DNA of 64,000 bases from UBA6170 sp942491385 (GTDB lineage: Bacteria > Chloroflexota > Anaerolineae > Anaerolineales > Anaerolineaceae), in assembly GCA_942491385.1 (NCBI GenBank), contig CALOAF010000004.1, positions 124,001 to 188,000 of the forward strand, read 5' to 3'. Shown in pieces: positions 40,323-49,287 of the stretch. The notes under the pieces were generated by a model, which saw nothing but the letters and a program-made list of their open reading frames with translations, had not been told where the DNA came from and did no database searches. A program made the position numbers and the translations under genes. The first letter of the stretch is position 1, and the number at the start of each line of letters is the position of its first letter.

Positions 40323-42554
40323 TTATGAGGATCGCATTCGATACGCTTCCATCACATTTGGTAAGTTTTCAATGCGTGTTAACAAGCGACTGAGTTGAGA
40401 AATATCACTTACCTCAACGGTTAATTTAATAGTTGCCAAATTATGGGAAACTTTGAGCTCGATGTCAACTAAATTTCCACCCTCTGAGGTCAACACATTG
40501 GAAATATCGCCCATTAACCCCTGGCGATCATAAGCCTTAACCTGAATGGCAACAGGATACGTTTTTTGTAGTTCTCCCCATGATACTTTCACGATTCGCT
40601 CTCTATCTGTCATACGCAGCATATTGGGGCAGTCAGCTCGATGAATTGTTGCCCCACGACCACGTGTGATATAGCCGACAATATCATCACCAGGCGCTGG
40701 CTTACAACATCTTGCCAAAACAGTTAAAAGTCCTTTTAACCCAAGAACTGTTATTGAATCGCTAGAAATGGGTTTATCAGATGCAGGTTTGGAGATTAAT
40801 AATGGGTCTTCGGATTCGGGTTCAGTGTCTATCAGTTGATTGATAACCCTGCTGATTGAAATATCTCCACAACCGATTCCAACATATAAATTTTCAAGGT
40901 TTTTGAGCTCATTATTTGAAAGCAGATCTTCCAGGCTGGAGTTTTTAATTCCCAATCTTTTGATCTCACGTTCCAACATCAATTTACCCTGGGTAGCATT
41001 TTGATTTCGATCCTGTTTCTTAAACCAGTTACGAATTTTGGATTTTGCTCTTTGGGTTCTTACCAAACCCAGGCTAGAATTCAGCCAATCTCGGCTGGGG
41101 CCACCCTGTTTAGCGGTCAAAATCTCCACCTGATCACCAGTCTTCAGCGCATAATCCAGCGATACTAATTTTCCATTGATCTTTGCGCCGCGACAGCGAT
41201 TTCCGATTTCGGTATGCACATGGTAGGCAAAATCAATGGGAGTGGCACCAGATGGCAGATCGATGATATCTCCCCGGGGGGTGAATATATAAACGCGATC
41301 CTGAAACACATCGCTTTTCATTCCATCGACAAATTCCTGTGCATCCTCCACTTCCTGACGCCATTCCATTAAGCGACGGAGCCAATTAATGCGTTGCTCA
41401 TAAGTTTGATCACGAGGTCCACGCTCTTTATAACGCCAGTGGGAAGCGATACCAAATTCGGCATTTTGGTGCATTTCTGCAGTTCTGATCTGGACTTCAA
41501 GTGGTTTTCCATCTTCGTAAATGATGGCTGTATGAAGGCTCTGATAAAAATTATCTTTTGGTGCAGCAATATAATCATCAAATTCGTGTGGAATAGGTCG
41601 CCAATGGGTGTGAATTACACCGAGTGCAGCATAACAACTTGGGACATCATCCACGATGAGTCGCAGACCTCGTAAATCAAGCACCATATCGAAGGGCTTA
41701 TCCTTTTCAACCATTTTTCTATAAATGGAATAGATATGCTTTGATCTACCGGAAATTTCAATATTTTTAAGACCGGCATTCATCAATACTTTTTTTAAAT
41801 TTTCCTTGATGGAGCCAATTTCTTGTTCGCGATCTCCTCTTCGTACCGAGAGGTTGTTAGCGATTTCCTTGTATTTATCCGGGTTTACATATCGGAACCC
41901 AAGATCTTCCAGTTCCCACTTGACCTGCCAGATACCGAGTCGATTTGCCAACGGAGCAAAAATATCAAGGGTTTCCTGCGCGATTCTTTTTCTTTTGTTC
42001 TCGGGCATATACCCAAGCGTGCGCATATTGTGGAGACGGTCAGCTAATTTGATCAAAACGACTCTGATATCATCTCCCATAGCCAGAAAGACTTTTCTTA
42101 AAGTCTCATTGCTTAAATCTTTTTTGCGGTCTCGTACTGTGGGAAAGATATCTTCTGCTAAATCCTGATCTTCATCTATATCAGCGGTAGCGGAGGATTG
42201 ATCTTGCTTGCTTATCTGATCCCCTCGAGAAACCCGCGGAAGGTTAGTTAGTTTGGTGACACCATCAACAAGTCTGGTAATTTCTTCCCCAAAATTATTT
42301 TTTATATCCAGAGTTGTTGTAGAACTGTCTTCAACAGTATCATGTAATAAGCCTGCAATCAACACAGCAGGTGGAACCTTTAATTCTGCCAAAATAGCTG
42401 CAACAGAGACACAATGGGTAATATAAGGCTCACCAGAAACGCGTGTTTGCCCTTCGTGAGCTTTTTCTGCAAATTTATAAGCTTTCATTACCATTTCGCG
42501 ATCGACGAAATTGTAGTTATCTGGTAATGATTCCATTAATGTCTCAAATTTCAT
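40323..42554 (-). CDS. rel: Rel/SpoT-family (p)ppGpp synthetase/hydrolase
   Basis: 743 residues: HD hydrolase (1-210), synthetase (about 250-360), TGS (about 400-460), helical/zinc-finger region and ACT (about 670-743). Hydrolase residues look intact: His47, His71-Asp72, Glu75-Asp76 and the 'ADRLHN' motif. The synthetase has 'YRKMVEK', 'DLRGLRLIV' and 'YQSLHTAIIYEDGKPLEVQIRT' (quoted in part), but at 324-327 reads EFDD, the signature of monofunctional RelA, not the RxKD of bifunctional Rel enzymes. An acidic insert of about 30 residues (about 110-140) interrupts the hydrolase domain. It probably makes and degrades the starvation alarmone. Confidence 0.94.
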   Translation of the reverse strand: MKFETLMESLPDNYNFVDREMVMKAYKFAEKAHEGQTRVSGEPYITHCVSVAAILAELKVPPAVLIAGLLHDTVEDSSTTTLDIKNNFGEEITRLVDGVTKLTNLPRVSRGDQISKQDQSSATADIDEDQDLAEDIFPTVRDRKKDLSNETLRKVFLAMGDDIRVVLIKLADRLHNMRTLGYMPENKRKRIAQETLDIFAPLANRLGIWQVKWELEDLGFRYVNPDKYKEIANNLSVRRGDREQEIGSIKENLKKVLMNAGLKNIEISGRSKHIYSIYRKMVEKDKPFDMVLDLRGLRLIVDDVPSCYAALGVIHTHWRPIPHEFDDYIAAPKDNFYQSLHTAIIYEDGKPLEVQIRTAEMHQNAEFGIASHWRYKERGPRDQTYEQRINWLRRLMEWRQEVEDAQEFVDGMKSDVFQDRVYIFTPRGDIIDLPSGATPIDFAYHVHTEIGNRCRGAKINGKLVSLDYALKTGDQVEILTAKQGGPSRDWLNSSLGLVRTQRAKSKIRNWFKKQDRNQNATQGKLMLEREIKRLGIKNSSLEDLLSNNELKNLENLYVGIGCGDISISRVINQLIDTEPESEDPLLISKPASDKPISSDSITVLGLKGLLTVLARCCKPAPGDDIVGYITRGRGATIHRADCPNMLRMTDRERIVKVSWGELQKTYPVAIQVKAYDRQGLMGDISNVLTSEGGNLVDIELKVSHNLATIKLTVEVSDISQLSRLLTRIENLPNVMEAYRMRSS

Positions 42555-42722
42555 ACTATTCTCTCTCGTGCTAGATTATATCCAAGAAATTGATTTTAAT
42601 TATGAAATTATTTTTGATACCAAATTTCTAATAAATAGTATCAGGATCTGTAAATACTAAAATACAAGGAACCATCTTTGCTGTCCAATTCCCCCCCATT
42701 GAATTAACAATAAGGGATTGGT

Positions 42723-43892
42723 TTATTTCAATAATTCCTGTCCAGTAAATTCTCTTTCCGGGGAAACAAAAGGAAGAATTTCATGATCCTGATCGGTAAG
42801 GGAGTTGTTTACGATCCGAAGTAACAATTCACCCATCCCAGGTCCGAGCATAAATCCCTGACCACAAGTTCCAGCTGCATGCAAAAAGCCTTCAACATTT
42901 TTTCCCCAACCGATGATTGGAAAACCATCTGGTGTCATTGGGTACAACCCTCGCCAGGTTCGACGGACGCGAATATTCTGTAATCTGGGCATTACATCAA
43001 TCATTCTTTTTGCAACCATTGGCAAGAATTCACTTGTTTCCTCAACATCGAACCCCCAGATGTTTGGTTTTGGGGTAATACAGAAGATGATTTGACCCGT
43101 CGAGTGTTGGTAAAAATAAAAATTGGATGATCCAGGTTGTGGACGAATATCCACTACCATTGGATCTAAAAAGTGGGCAACAGATTCGGTAATGGCAGCT
43201 TCATGACTATCAGGATTAACTGGGATATTAATATCAGCTAATTTTGCAACTTGTTTTGCCCATGGACCAGCGGCATTAATCAATATGTCAGTTCCGTAAG
43301 TCGAATGATTCGTCCTAATTCCCTTAATTTTGCCACTGACAGTAATAATTTCCTCGATCGTTTCATTAAAGTGAAATACAGCACCTCGCTTTATTGCCTG
43401 TCGATAAAAAGAATGTGTTGCTAAAAGAGGGGAGGCACTGCCATCGTCAGGAGAAAAAGTGCCCCCTAATAAGCCATTCGGGTTGACATCCGGAATAACT
43501 TCTTGGAACTCTTCCTTGTTCAACCAATTAATATTGAGACCGAATTCTTTTTGTTTCCGTAATAATTCTTTTAAAGTTTTTTCTTCCTGATCACGATAAG
43601 CTACGAAGGTATAACCACCTTTGAACCAATCAATATCATCACCATAAATTTCCTCCCAGGTTGAGAATATTTCAATGGACCTAAGGCACAATCTGATTTT
43701 TGCAGGGTCTGAATGGGTTGCTCGAATCCCACCTATGGCGCGTTTGGAAGACCCCTGGCCAACACTGGGGAATTTATCAATGACAAGCACCTTAAAACCT
43801 GATTTAGCGAGGAAAAAAGCCGTAGGGGCTCCAATTGACCCTGCACCAATGATAATCACATCATAATGGGGATAATTTAGCTTAGCCATCAA
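42723..43892 (-). CDS. FAD-dependent amine/amino-acid oxidoreductase (sarcosine oxidase beta-like, DAO family)
   Basis: 389 residues. The Rossmann FAD motif 'IIIGAGSIGAPTAFFLAKSG' is at about 12-31, followed by 'SVGQGSSKRAIGGIRATHSD' with the FAD-site region of DAO-family enzymes. 'TWRGLYPMTPDGFPIIGW' and 'HAAGTCGQGFMLGPGMGELL' are in the C-terminal half. It probably dehydrogenates a secondary amine or amino acid (sarcosine, proline or similar). It is translated with the upstream multi-cofactor subunit (4-base overlap), which would receive the electrons. Confidence 0.88.
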   Translation of the reverse strand: MMAKLNYPHYDVIIIGAGSIGAPTAFFLAKSGFKVLVIDKFPSVGQGSSKRAIGGIRATHSDPAKIRLCLRSIEIFSTWEEIYGDDIDWFKGGYTFVAYRDQEEKTLKELLRKQKEFGLNINWLNKEEFQEVIPDVNPNGLLGGTFSPDDGSASPLLATHSFYRQAIKRGAVFHFNETIEEIITVSGKIKGIRTNHSTYGTDILINAAGPWAKQVAKLADINIPVNPDSHEAAITESVAHFLDPMVVDIRPQPGSSNFYFYQHSTGQIIFCITPKPNIWGFDVEETSEFLPMVAKRMIDVMPRLQNIRVRRTWRGLYPMTPDGFPIIGWGKNVEGFLHAAGTCGQGFMLGPGMGELLLRIVNNSLTDQDHEILPFVSPEREFTGQELLK

Positions 43893-45979
43893 GTTTCCTC
43901 ATTTTCATTCAATCCTGCAAAAGTACCAAGGGGAACTTCCATAAACAAAGGTCGTTTGGTTTGATCGGTAACTTCCTCATCGGGAATACCTTCTTCACGA
44001 AAGATCCGTTTGATGATTGACGCGCAAGTTTTCGCTCCACATGAACCCATTCCTGCTCTTGTGATTGTTTTGATCTCATTGAAATCACGGATTCCTTGTC
44101 GAATCAATGCCCGGATCTCACCGGCTTTTACACGTTCACAGCGACAAACGATCATATCGTCGGCTAAATGTTGAATGTAATGATCCATCGGATGAGAGAT
44201 TTGACTTTCTTGCATACGAATACCGGCGATTTTAGTGGCGATCTCCCGTGGTGCCTGTACATGAACTACTAAAGTTCGATCACTGGACGGGATGGTATGA
44301 ACTGATAAAACCTCAAAATCACCCAAAGGTTTTCCTTCTGTATTCATTGCTGTCACCAAATCTTTTTTCTGGATAGGATCACGATTGAATTCATATGGGA
44401 TTGAAATAACCGGCATGTTTTTATTGTTTCGAAAATCAACCAAAGTGATTGCCAATCCAGGGCACCCGGCAACGCATTGTTCACATACCTCACAACAAAA
44501 GCCATCTCCAAGAAAGACGGGTGTGGAGCGAATATCTTTATCATCAATAAAAATTAATCCATGCGGGCATAATTCCGAACAAGGATCACAGGGAATTTCT
44601 TGTGTGCAGTGAATAATTGGGAAAACACCTTCTTCAATCTCTGGATAGTCAATTTTTTTGTTTGATCCTGGCTTCGATTTCAGAATTTCGGAGGTTTTAT
44701 ACAATGATTCAGGAATTTCACCTACATCAAATTTTAATGCTTTGGCAATCTCTAACCCGCGGATCTTTCCAGCGATGATGGCCGCTGATGCTTCTGCAAT
44801 TTCCTCAGAATCCCCCGCGACAAATGTCTTTATGCCATATTCAACCCCTTTTTTGTAGAATTCATTGACTGGGTCCAACCCCACGGCAACAAGGATACTA
44901 TCGCATTCAAAAGACTGTTCAGTTCCGAGTATTGGTTGAAATTTATCATTCACTGCTGCGATTGTCACTGATTCCACTTTGTCTTTGCCATTTGCACTGA
45001 TGATGGTGTGAGATGTCTTGATCGGTACGCCCATGCGCATTAATTTATCTTTGTGAACTTTGTATCCTCCACACTCAGGCAAGGCTTCCACCAGACCTAC
45101 CACACCAATCCCAGCTTGAAGTGCGTGATAACCTGTAATTAAACCTACGTTGCCACCACCGACGATGAATAATTTTTCTGCGGGTCGCACAAGATCCCGG
45201 TTTACCAGGGTTTGGAATGCACCCGCTCCATAGACCCCTGGAAGTGTATTTCCCTGGAATGTGATGAATTTCTCCCGGGCACCAGATGAAACTAACAGAA
45301 TGTCAGGTTTTATTAGAAAATAGGTATTACCATTTTTTAAAACCCCTACTTTTTTATCTGAGAAAACAGCCAAAGCGGTAGAATTTAGCCAGATATCCAC
45401 GCTAGTATGTCCGCGCAATTCGTTTTCTAATTTCGTGGCAATATCTATTCCTCGTGTTCCGGCAAATACAGCCTTTGTGGATCCAAAAAAGCGATGAGTT
45501 TGTAATACTAATTTTCCCCCCAGGCGGTGTTTATCGTCCAATAAAATTACTTCGACACCTAATTTGCCCAATTCCAGAGCTGCAGAAAGTCCAGCCGGAC
45601 CTCCACCTATGATGAGGACAGGGATGTTTATCTCAGGAATAATTTGCATGGTGGCGGCTTCTCCAATTTTCGGTAAAACTGGATACCCATCTAATAGTTC
45701 CACCTGCATTCCCTCAGTGACAGTTTCCATGCAGGCTTTTTTAGGAATACCATTTACCATCACCATGCATTGAGAACATTGTCCATTCGCACAAAAGATG
45801 CCTTGTGGAGATTGATCCTTGTGGTGATGACCAAAAACACGAATACCATGTGCAAATAAGGCGGAAGAGATTGTTTCACCTTTTTTAGCAGAGAGAGTTT
45901 TTCCTTGCCAATGAAAGACAATTTCATCTCCTTGTTTAACTTGCAAAATCGGATGTTTTTTAATTCTGAAATCTGCCAT
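43889..45979 (-). CDS. Multi-domain [2Fe-2S]/FAD/[4Fe-4S] oxidoreductase, amine dehydrogenase partner subunit
   Basis: 696 residues. Order: [2Fe-2S] domain (Cys63, 68, 71, 83; 'FCANGQCSQC'), then a pyridine-nucleotide/FAD reductase fold ('VLIIGGGPAGLSAALELG' at 121-138 and a second dinucleotide motif 'KLFIVGGGNVGLITGYHALQ'). A ferredoxin-like Cys-rich insert follows (two cysteine groups near 475-520, 'PCDPCSELCPHG' and 'CCEVCEQCVAGCPG'), then a C-terminal BFD-like [2Fe-2S] region ('CRCERVKAGEIRAL' ... 'GSCGAKTC'). This resembles the alpha subunits of sarcosine oxidase, HcnB-like and proline-dehydrogenase complexes. It likely passes electrons from the FAD partner to a carrier such as ferredoxin or quinone. 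The substrate is unproven. Confidence 0.87.
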   Translation of the reverse strand: MADFRIKKHPILQVKQGDEIVFHWQGKTLSAKKGETISSALFAHGIRVFGHHHKDQSPQGIFCANGQCSQCMVMVNGIPKKACMETVTEGMQVELLDGYPVLPKIGEAATMQIIPEINIPVLIIGGGPAGLSAALELGKLGVEVILLDDKHRLGGKLVLQTHRFFGSTKAVFAGTRGIDIATKLENELRGHTSVDIWLNSTALAVFSDKKVGVLKNGNTYFLIKPDILLVSSGAREKFITFQGNTLPGVYGAGAFQTLVNRDLVRPAEKLFIVGGGNVGLITGYHALQAGIGVVGLVEALPECGGYKVHKDKLMRMGVPIKTSHTIISANGKDKVESVTIAAVNDKFQPILGTEQSFECDSILVAVGLDPVNEFYKKGVEYGIKTFVAGDSEEIAEASAAIIAGKIRGLEIAKALKFDVGEIPESLYKTSEILKSKPGSNKKIDYPEIEEGVFPIIHCTQEIPCDPCSELCPHGLIFIDDKDIRSTPVFLGDGFCCEVCEQCVAGCPGLAITLVDFRNNKNMPVISIPYEFNRDPIQKKDLVTAMNTEGKPLGDFEVLSVHTIPSSDRTLVVHVQAPREIATKIAGIRMQESQISHPMDHYIQHLADDMIVCRCERVKAGEIRALIRQGIRDFNEIKTITRAGMGSCGAKTCASIIKRIFREEGIPDEEVTDQTKRPLFMEVPLGTFAGLNENEET

Positions 45980-46226
45980 TGAATACCCTTCGTTTGAGAA
46001 ATTTGCATTACCAGTGGAACGTCAGCAATAATTGCAATTGAAGGAAAGGAAATATATGTGCAAGAATATTTTATAAAATTTTAAAATAGTTTTATACTGT
46101 AAGAGGACATATATTATAAACAATTCTGTCATAATAAATTTTGCTTATGGAATTGAACGTTTATTTTGATATTCGATTCGTGATAAAATTTTCAAATTCT
46201 TATCCAATTCACTTCGGAGGTTTTAT

Positions 46227-47195
46227 ATGAAAAAGCTAGCTGTACTAACAAGTGGTGGGGATGCACCGGGAATGAACGCTGCCATTCGGGCAGTTGTACG
46301 AACAGGATTGGTAAAAGGATGGGAAGTCTATGGGATTAAAAATGGATATTCTGGATTACTCGCCGGTAATTTTCTCAATTTAGGACCGAGAGATGTTGGT
46401 GGAATCATGCAAAGAGGTGGCACCATGTTGGGGAGTGCCAGATCGTTGGAATTTAAAACCGAAGCGGGCCAGAAGAAAGCTATCAGAAACTTAAATTCTA
46501 TGGGTATTGATGGGTTAATCGTTATCGGTGGAAATGGATCCCAAACCGGGTCTTTCAAACTTTCAGAAATGGGGTTTCCCGTGGTTGGGGTCGCATCAAC
46601 AATTGATAATGATTTGTATGGCTCTGATATTACGATTGGTGTGGATACTGCACTCAATATCGCCTTGGAAGCGGTTGACCGCTTAAAAATTACAGCTTCC
46701 TCGCACCAGCGTGCTTTCTTACTGGAAGTGATGGGCAGGAATTGTGGATACCTGGCACTCATGACAGCGCTTGCGGGTGGGGCTGAAGCAGTCATCATCC
46801 CCGAAGTCCCAACTCAGCCAGAAGAAATCGCGGACAAGATTGAAGAAGCTTATGAAAAAGGCAAAGCACATGCAATTGTCATTGTTGCTGAAGGTGCTGA
46901 TTATAATGCTGAGAAATTATCGAATTATTTTAAAGACCACCAGGAAACATTAGGTTTTGATTTACGTGTGGCAATTCTTGGTCACATTCAACGCGGGGGT
47001 GTCCCTTCTGCGTATGATCGAATTTTAGGCAGTCGCTTGGGATCTGGCGCTGTAGAAGCGTTGGCGAGCGGATTACATGGAGTTTTAACCGGGTGGATCC
47101 AATCCAAAATCACATACACTCCTTTGACAGAAGTGATTGCAACCAAAAAGACACTTGATAAATCACTCATTGAGCTGGCGTCGGTGTTGGATTAA
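46227..47195 (+). CDS. pfkA: 6-phosphofructokinase
   Basis: 322 residues, group I PFK. N-terminal 'TSGGDAPGMNAAIRAVVR', catalytic 'TIDND' (Asp127 by count), 'EVMGRNCGYLAL' and 'LGHIQRGGVPSAYDR'. Gly104 favours ATP over pyrophosphate as phosphoryl donor. Position 103, Asp in classical ATP enzymes, is Asn here ('GGNGSQTG'). Glycolytic commitment step in the cytoplasm. GGAGG lies 7 bases upstream. The 247-base divergent region to the left holds AT-rich promoter-like sequence (for example GATAAAAT near 46183) but no clear operator. Confidence 0.93.
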   Translation: MKKLAVLTSGGDAPGMNAAIRAVVRTGLVKGWEVYGIKNGYSGLLAGNFLNLGPRDVGGIMQRGGTMLGSARSLEFKTEAGQKKAIRNLNSMGIDGLIVIGGNGSQTGSFKLSEMGFPVVGVASTIDNDLYGSDITIGVDTALNIALEAVDRLKITASSHQRAFLLEVMGRNCGYLALMTALAGGAEAVIIPEVPTQPEEIADKIEEAYEKGKAHAIVIVAEGADYNAEKLSNYFKDHQETLGFDLRVAILGHIQRGGVPSAYDRILGSRLGSGAVEALASGLHGVLTGWIQSKITYTPLTEVIATKKTLDKSLIELASVLD

Positions 47196-47258
47196 CCAAA
47201 AAAACTTGATAGAAAAATAACCTCTCACAAAATAAAAATTCGTTTTTGTTTGAGAATT

Positions 47259-48345
47259 TTATTCAATATTATATTTAAGATAAGCTTCAATAAACCCATT
47301 AAGTTCACCGTCTAAAACTGCATTAACATTTCCAACCTCAAATTCAGTTCGGTGATCTTTTGCCAGTTGGTAGGGGTGCAGCACGTAAGACCTGATCTGG
47401 CTGCCCCATTCAGCTTTTTGATAAACCCCTCGTAACTTGGATAATTCCTTTTCCTGTTCTTCTCTTTTTATTTCTAGCAATTTTGCCTTTAAGACGCGAA
47501 AAGCAACCTCACGATTCTGTAATTGAGAACGTTCATTCTGGCAAGTAACAATTATCCCGGTCGGAATATGCAGCAAGCGGATAGCAGTACTATTTTTCTG
47601 TACATTCTGTCCACCAGCCCCGGAGGATTTAAATACGTCAATACGCACATCATCCTGAGGAATATCGATCGGCGAATCATCCTGATCGATATCAGGCAAG
47701 ATTTCCACCTGTGCAAATGATGTATGTCTGCGGTGGGCTGCGTCAAATGGGGATAATCTAACCAAGCGGTGGACACCTTTCTCAGATTTCAAGTAGCCAT
47801 AAGCATATTTACCATCAATTGCTATTGTTACGCTTTTGATGCCTGCCTCTTCACCCACTGAACGATCCAGAATTTCCACATTGAAACCATTCTTTTCTGC
47901 CCAGCGAAGGTACATTCTTTCCAATATTTCAGCCCAATCCTGGGAATCTGTACCCCCTGCGCCGGCATGGATGGCAAGTAGAGCACTACCATGATCGTAC
48001 TCCTCCGAAAGTAAGGTACTCAACTCCAGTTGATCCAGTTGACGTTCAATATCAACGATTTCAATCTCAAGATCAGGTCGAAACGATTCATCTCCCATTA
48101 ATGCTAGATCATGCGAATCAGTGATGCGAGAGTTTAATCGCTCGACATCCTGAATTTCTTCACGGAGATCGACTATTTTCTTTAAAATCCCCTGCGCTTT
48201 TTGCTGATCGTCCCAAAGATTAGGATTTTCAGCTAATTTTTCTAATTCTGTAAGTCTTGACTTTTTATCAGGTAAGTCAAAGATGCTCCAGTAGATCGTT
48301 GATTTTGACAATATAATTTGCCAGCCGATCAATTATATCTTGCAT
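47259..48345 (-). CDS. prfB: Peptide chain release factor 2, programmed +1 frameshift
   Basis: Class I release factor for UGA and UAA. The GGQ hydrolysis motif is 'SSGAGGQNVQ' and the stop-recognition tripeptide is SPF in 'LSPFDAAHRR'. The gene starts at ATG 48345 (GGAG 6 bases upstream), reads 22 codons, then meets an in-frame UGA at 48279-48277 within CTT-TGA-C. Slipping +1 continues into the long frame (His-Leu-Asp-Leu-Pro-Asp-Lys), giving 361 residues. The long frame alone, read from an internal codon near 48332, would give a wrong N-terminus. It lies 11 bases downstream of ftsY on the same strand. Confidence 0.95.
48276..48290 (-). promoter_or_regulatory. Programmed frameshift site of prfB
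   Basis: On the minus strand, GGAG is followed by CAT, then CTT-TGA-C. The internal Shine-Dalgarno-like GGAG ends 3 bases before the slippery CTT, the same geometry as in E. coli prfB. RF2 shortage lets the ribosome slip +1, so the protein controls its own synthesis. Confidence 0.92.
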
Positions 48346-48356
48346 AAGTTCTCCGA

Positions 48357-49265
48357 TTAATTTAACAATCCGTCTACAAATGCAGCCGGATCGAATTCTT
48401 GAAAATCTTCTGGCTTTTCACCTAAACCAGCAAAAATGATTGGTAAATTTAGCTCTTTTTGGATGGCAAATGCCATTCCACCTTTTGCAGAAGAATCTAG
48501 TTTTGTGAGAATGACACCGTTGATGCTGACTGCTTCCTTGAAGGCGCGGGCTTGCATCAGCGCATTTTGACCGGTTGTCGCATCCAGGATTAACCAGGTA
48601 GCGTGGGGTGCTCCGGGAAGCGCTTTGCTGACAACACGATTTACTTTTTTCAATTCTTCCATCAAGTTGAATCGAGTGTGCAATCTACCGGCTGTATCCA
48701 CAATGACCAGATCATATTGCTTGGAAATGCCTGCCTGAACAGCATCGTATGCTACAGCACCTGGATCAGCATTAGGTTGCCCAGAGATAACAGGAATATC
48801 CAGGCGATTTCCCCAAACTTCTAATTGTTCAACCGCAGCGGCACGATAGGTATCCGCAGCAGCAAAGAGGATTTTTTTTCCTTGATTTTTATATTTCTTA
48901 CCAAGTTTTGCCAGGGTGGTTGTTTTTCCAGATCCATTTACACCGACAACCAGGATCACAGCAGGTTTTTGAGCTGAAAAATCGGGTATTTCTGGCACGA
49001 TCAGCTTGGATTGAAGTTCCAGGCCTAGATGATAGCGTAAATCGGCTGTAGTAATGATTCCTTCAGCTTCGGTTTTATTGATCAATTCAGCAATGATTTC
49101 CGCGGTAGTATCAATTCCGATATCTGCCTGAATGAGCATTGATTCCAATTCGTCCCATGTATCAATGGAAATTTCGGTCGCTCCAAAAAAGTTGGCAAGA
49201 CGCCCAAAAGCTACTTTGCGGGTGCGTTCTAAACTGTTTTTCCACTTATTGAGAATGTCTGCCAT
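48357..49265 (-). CDS. ftsY: Signal recognition particle receptor FtsY
   Basis: 302 residues: the NG core without a long acidic A domain. P-loop 'VVGVNGSGKTTTLAKLG', 'DTYRAAAVEQL', 'DTAGRLHT' and 'LTKLDSSAKGG' are the SRP-GTPase motifs. It docks ribosome-SRP complexes at the membrane translocon. The N-terminus ('WKNSLERTRKVAFGRL') resembles the membrane-binding helix. Lies between rlmN and prfB on the minus strand. Confidence 0.96.
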   Translation of the reverse strand: MADILNKWKNSLERTRKVAFGRLANFFGATEISIDTWDELESMLIQADIGIDTTAEIIAELINKTEAEGIITTADLRYHLGLELQSKLIVPEIPDFSAQKPAVILVVGVNGSGKTTTLAKLGKKYKNQGKKILFAAADTYRAAAVEQLEVWGNRLDIPVISGQPNADPGAVAYDAVQAGISKQYDLVIVDTAGRLHTRFNLMEELKKVNRVVSKALPGAPHATWLILDATTGQNALMQARAFKEAVSINGVILTKLDSSAKGGMAFAIQKELNLPIIFAGLGEKPEDFQEFDPAAFVDGLLN

Positions 49266-49287
49266 AGCGTGAAATTATAACATAAGG

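Noticed and set aside
46328..46798. 156-codon minus-strand reading frame
   Set aside because: It is antisense to pfkA, with no ribosome site and no recognisable domain.
48277..48279. In-frame UGA near the prfB start considered as a sequencing error or pseudogene
   Set aside because: The exact CTT-TGA-C context with an upstream GGAG matches the known programmed frameshift, and the rest of the gene is intact.
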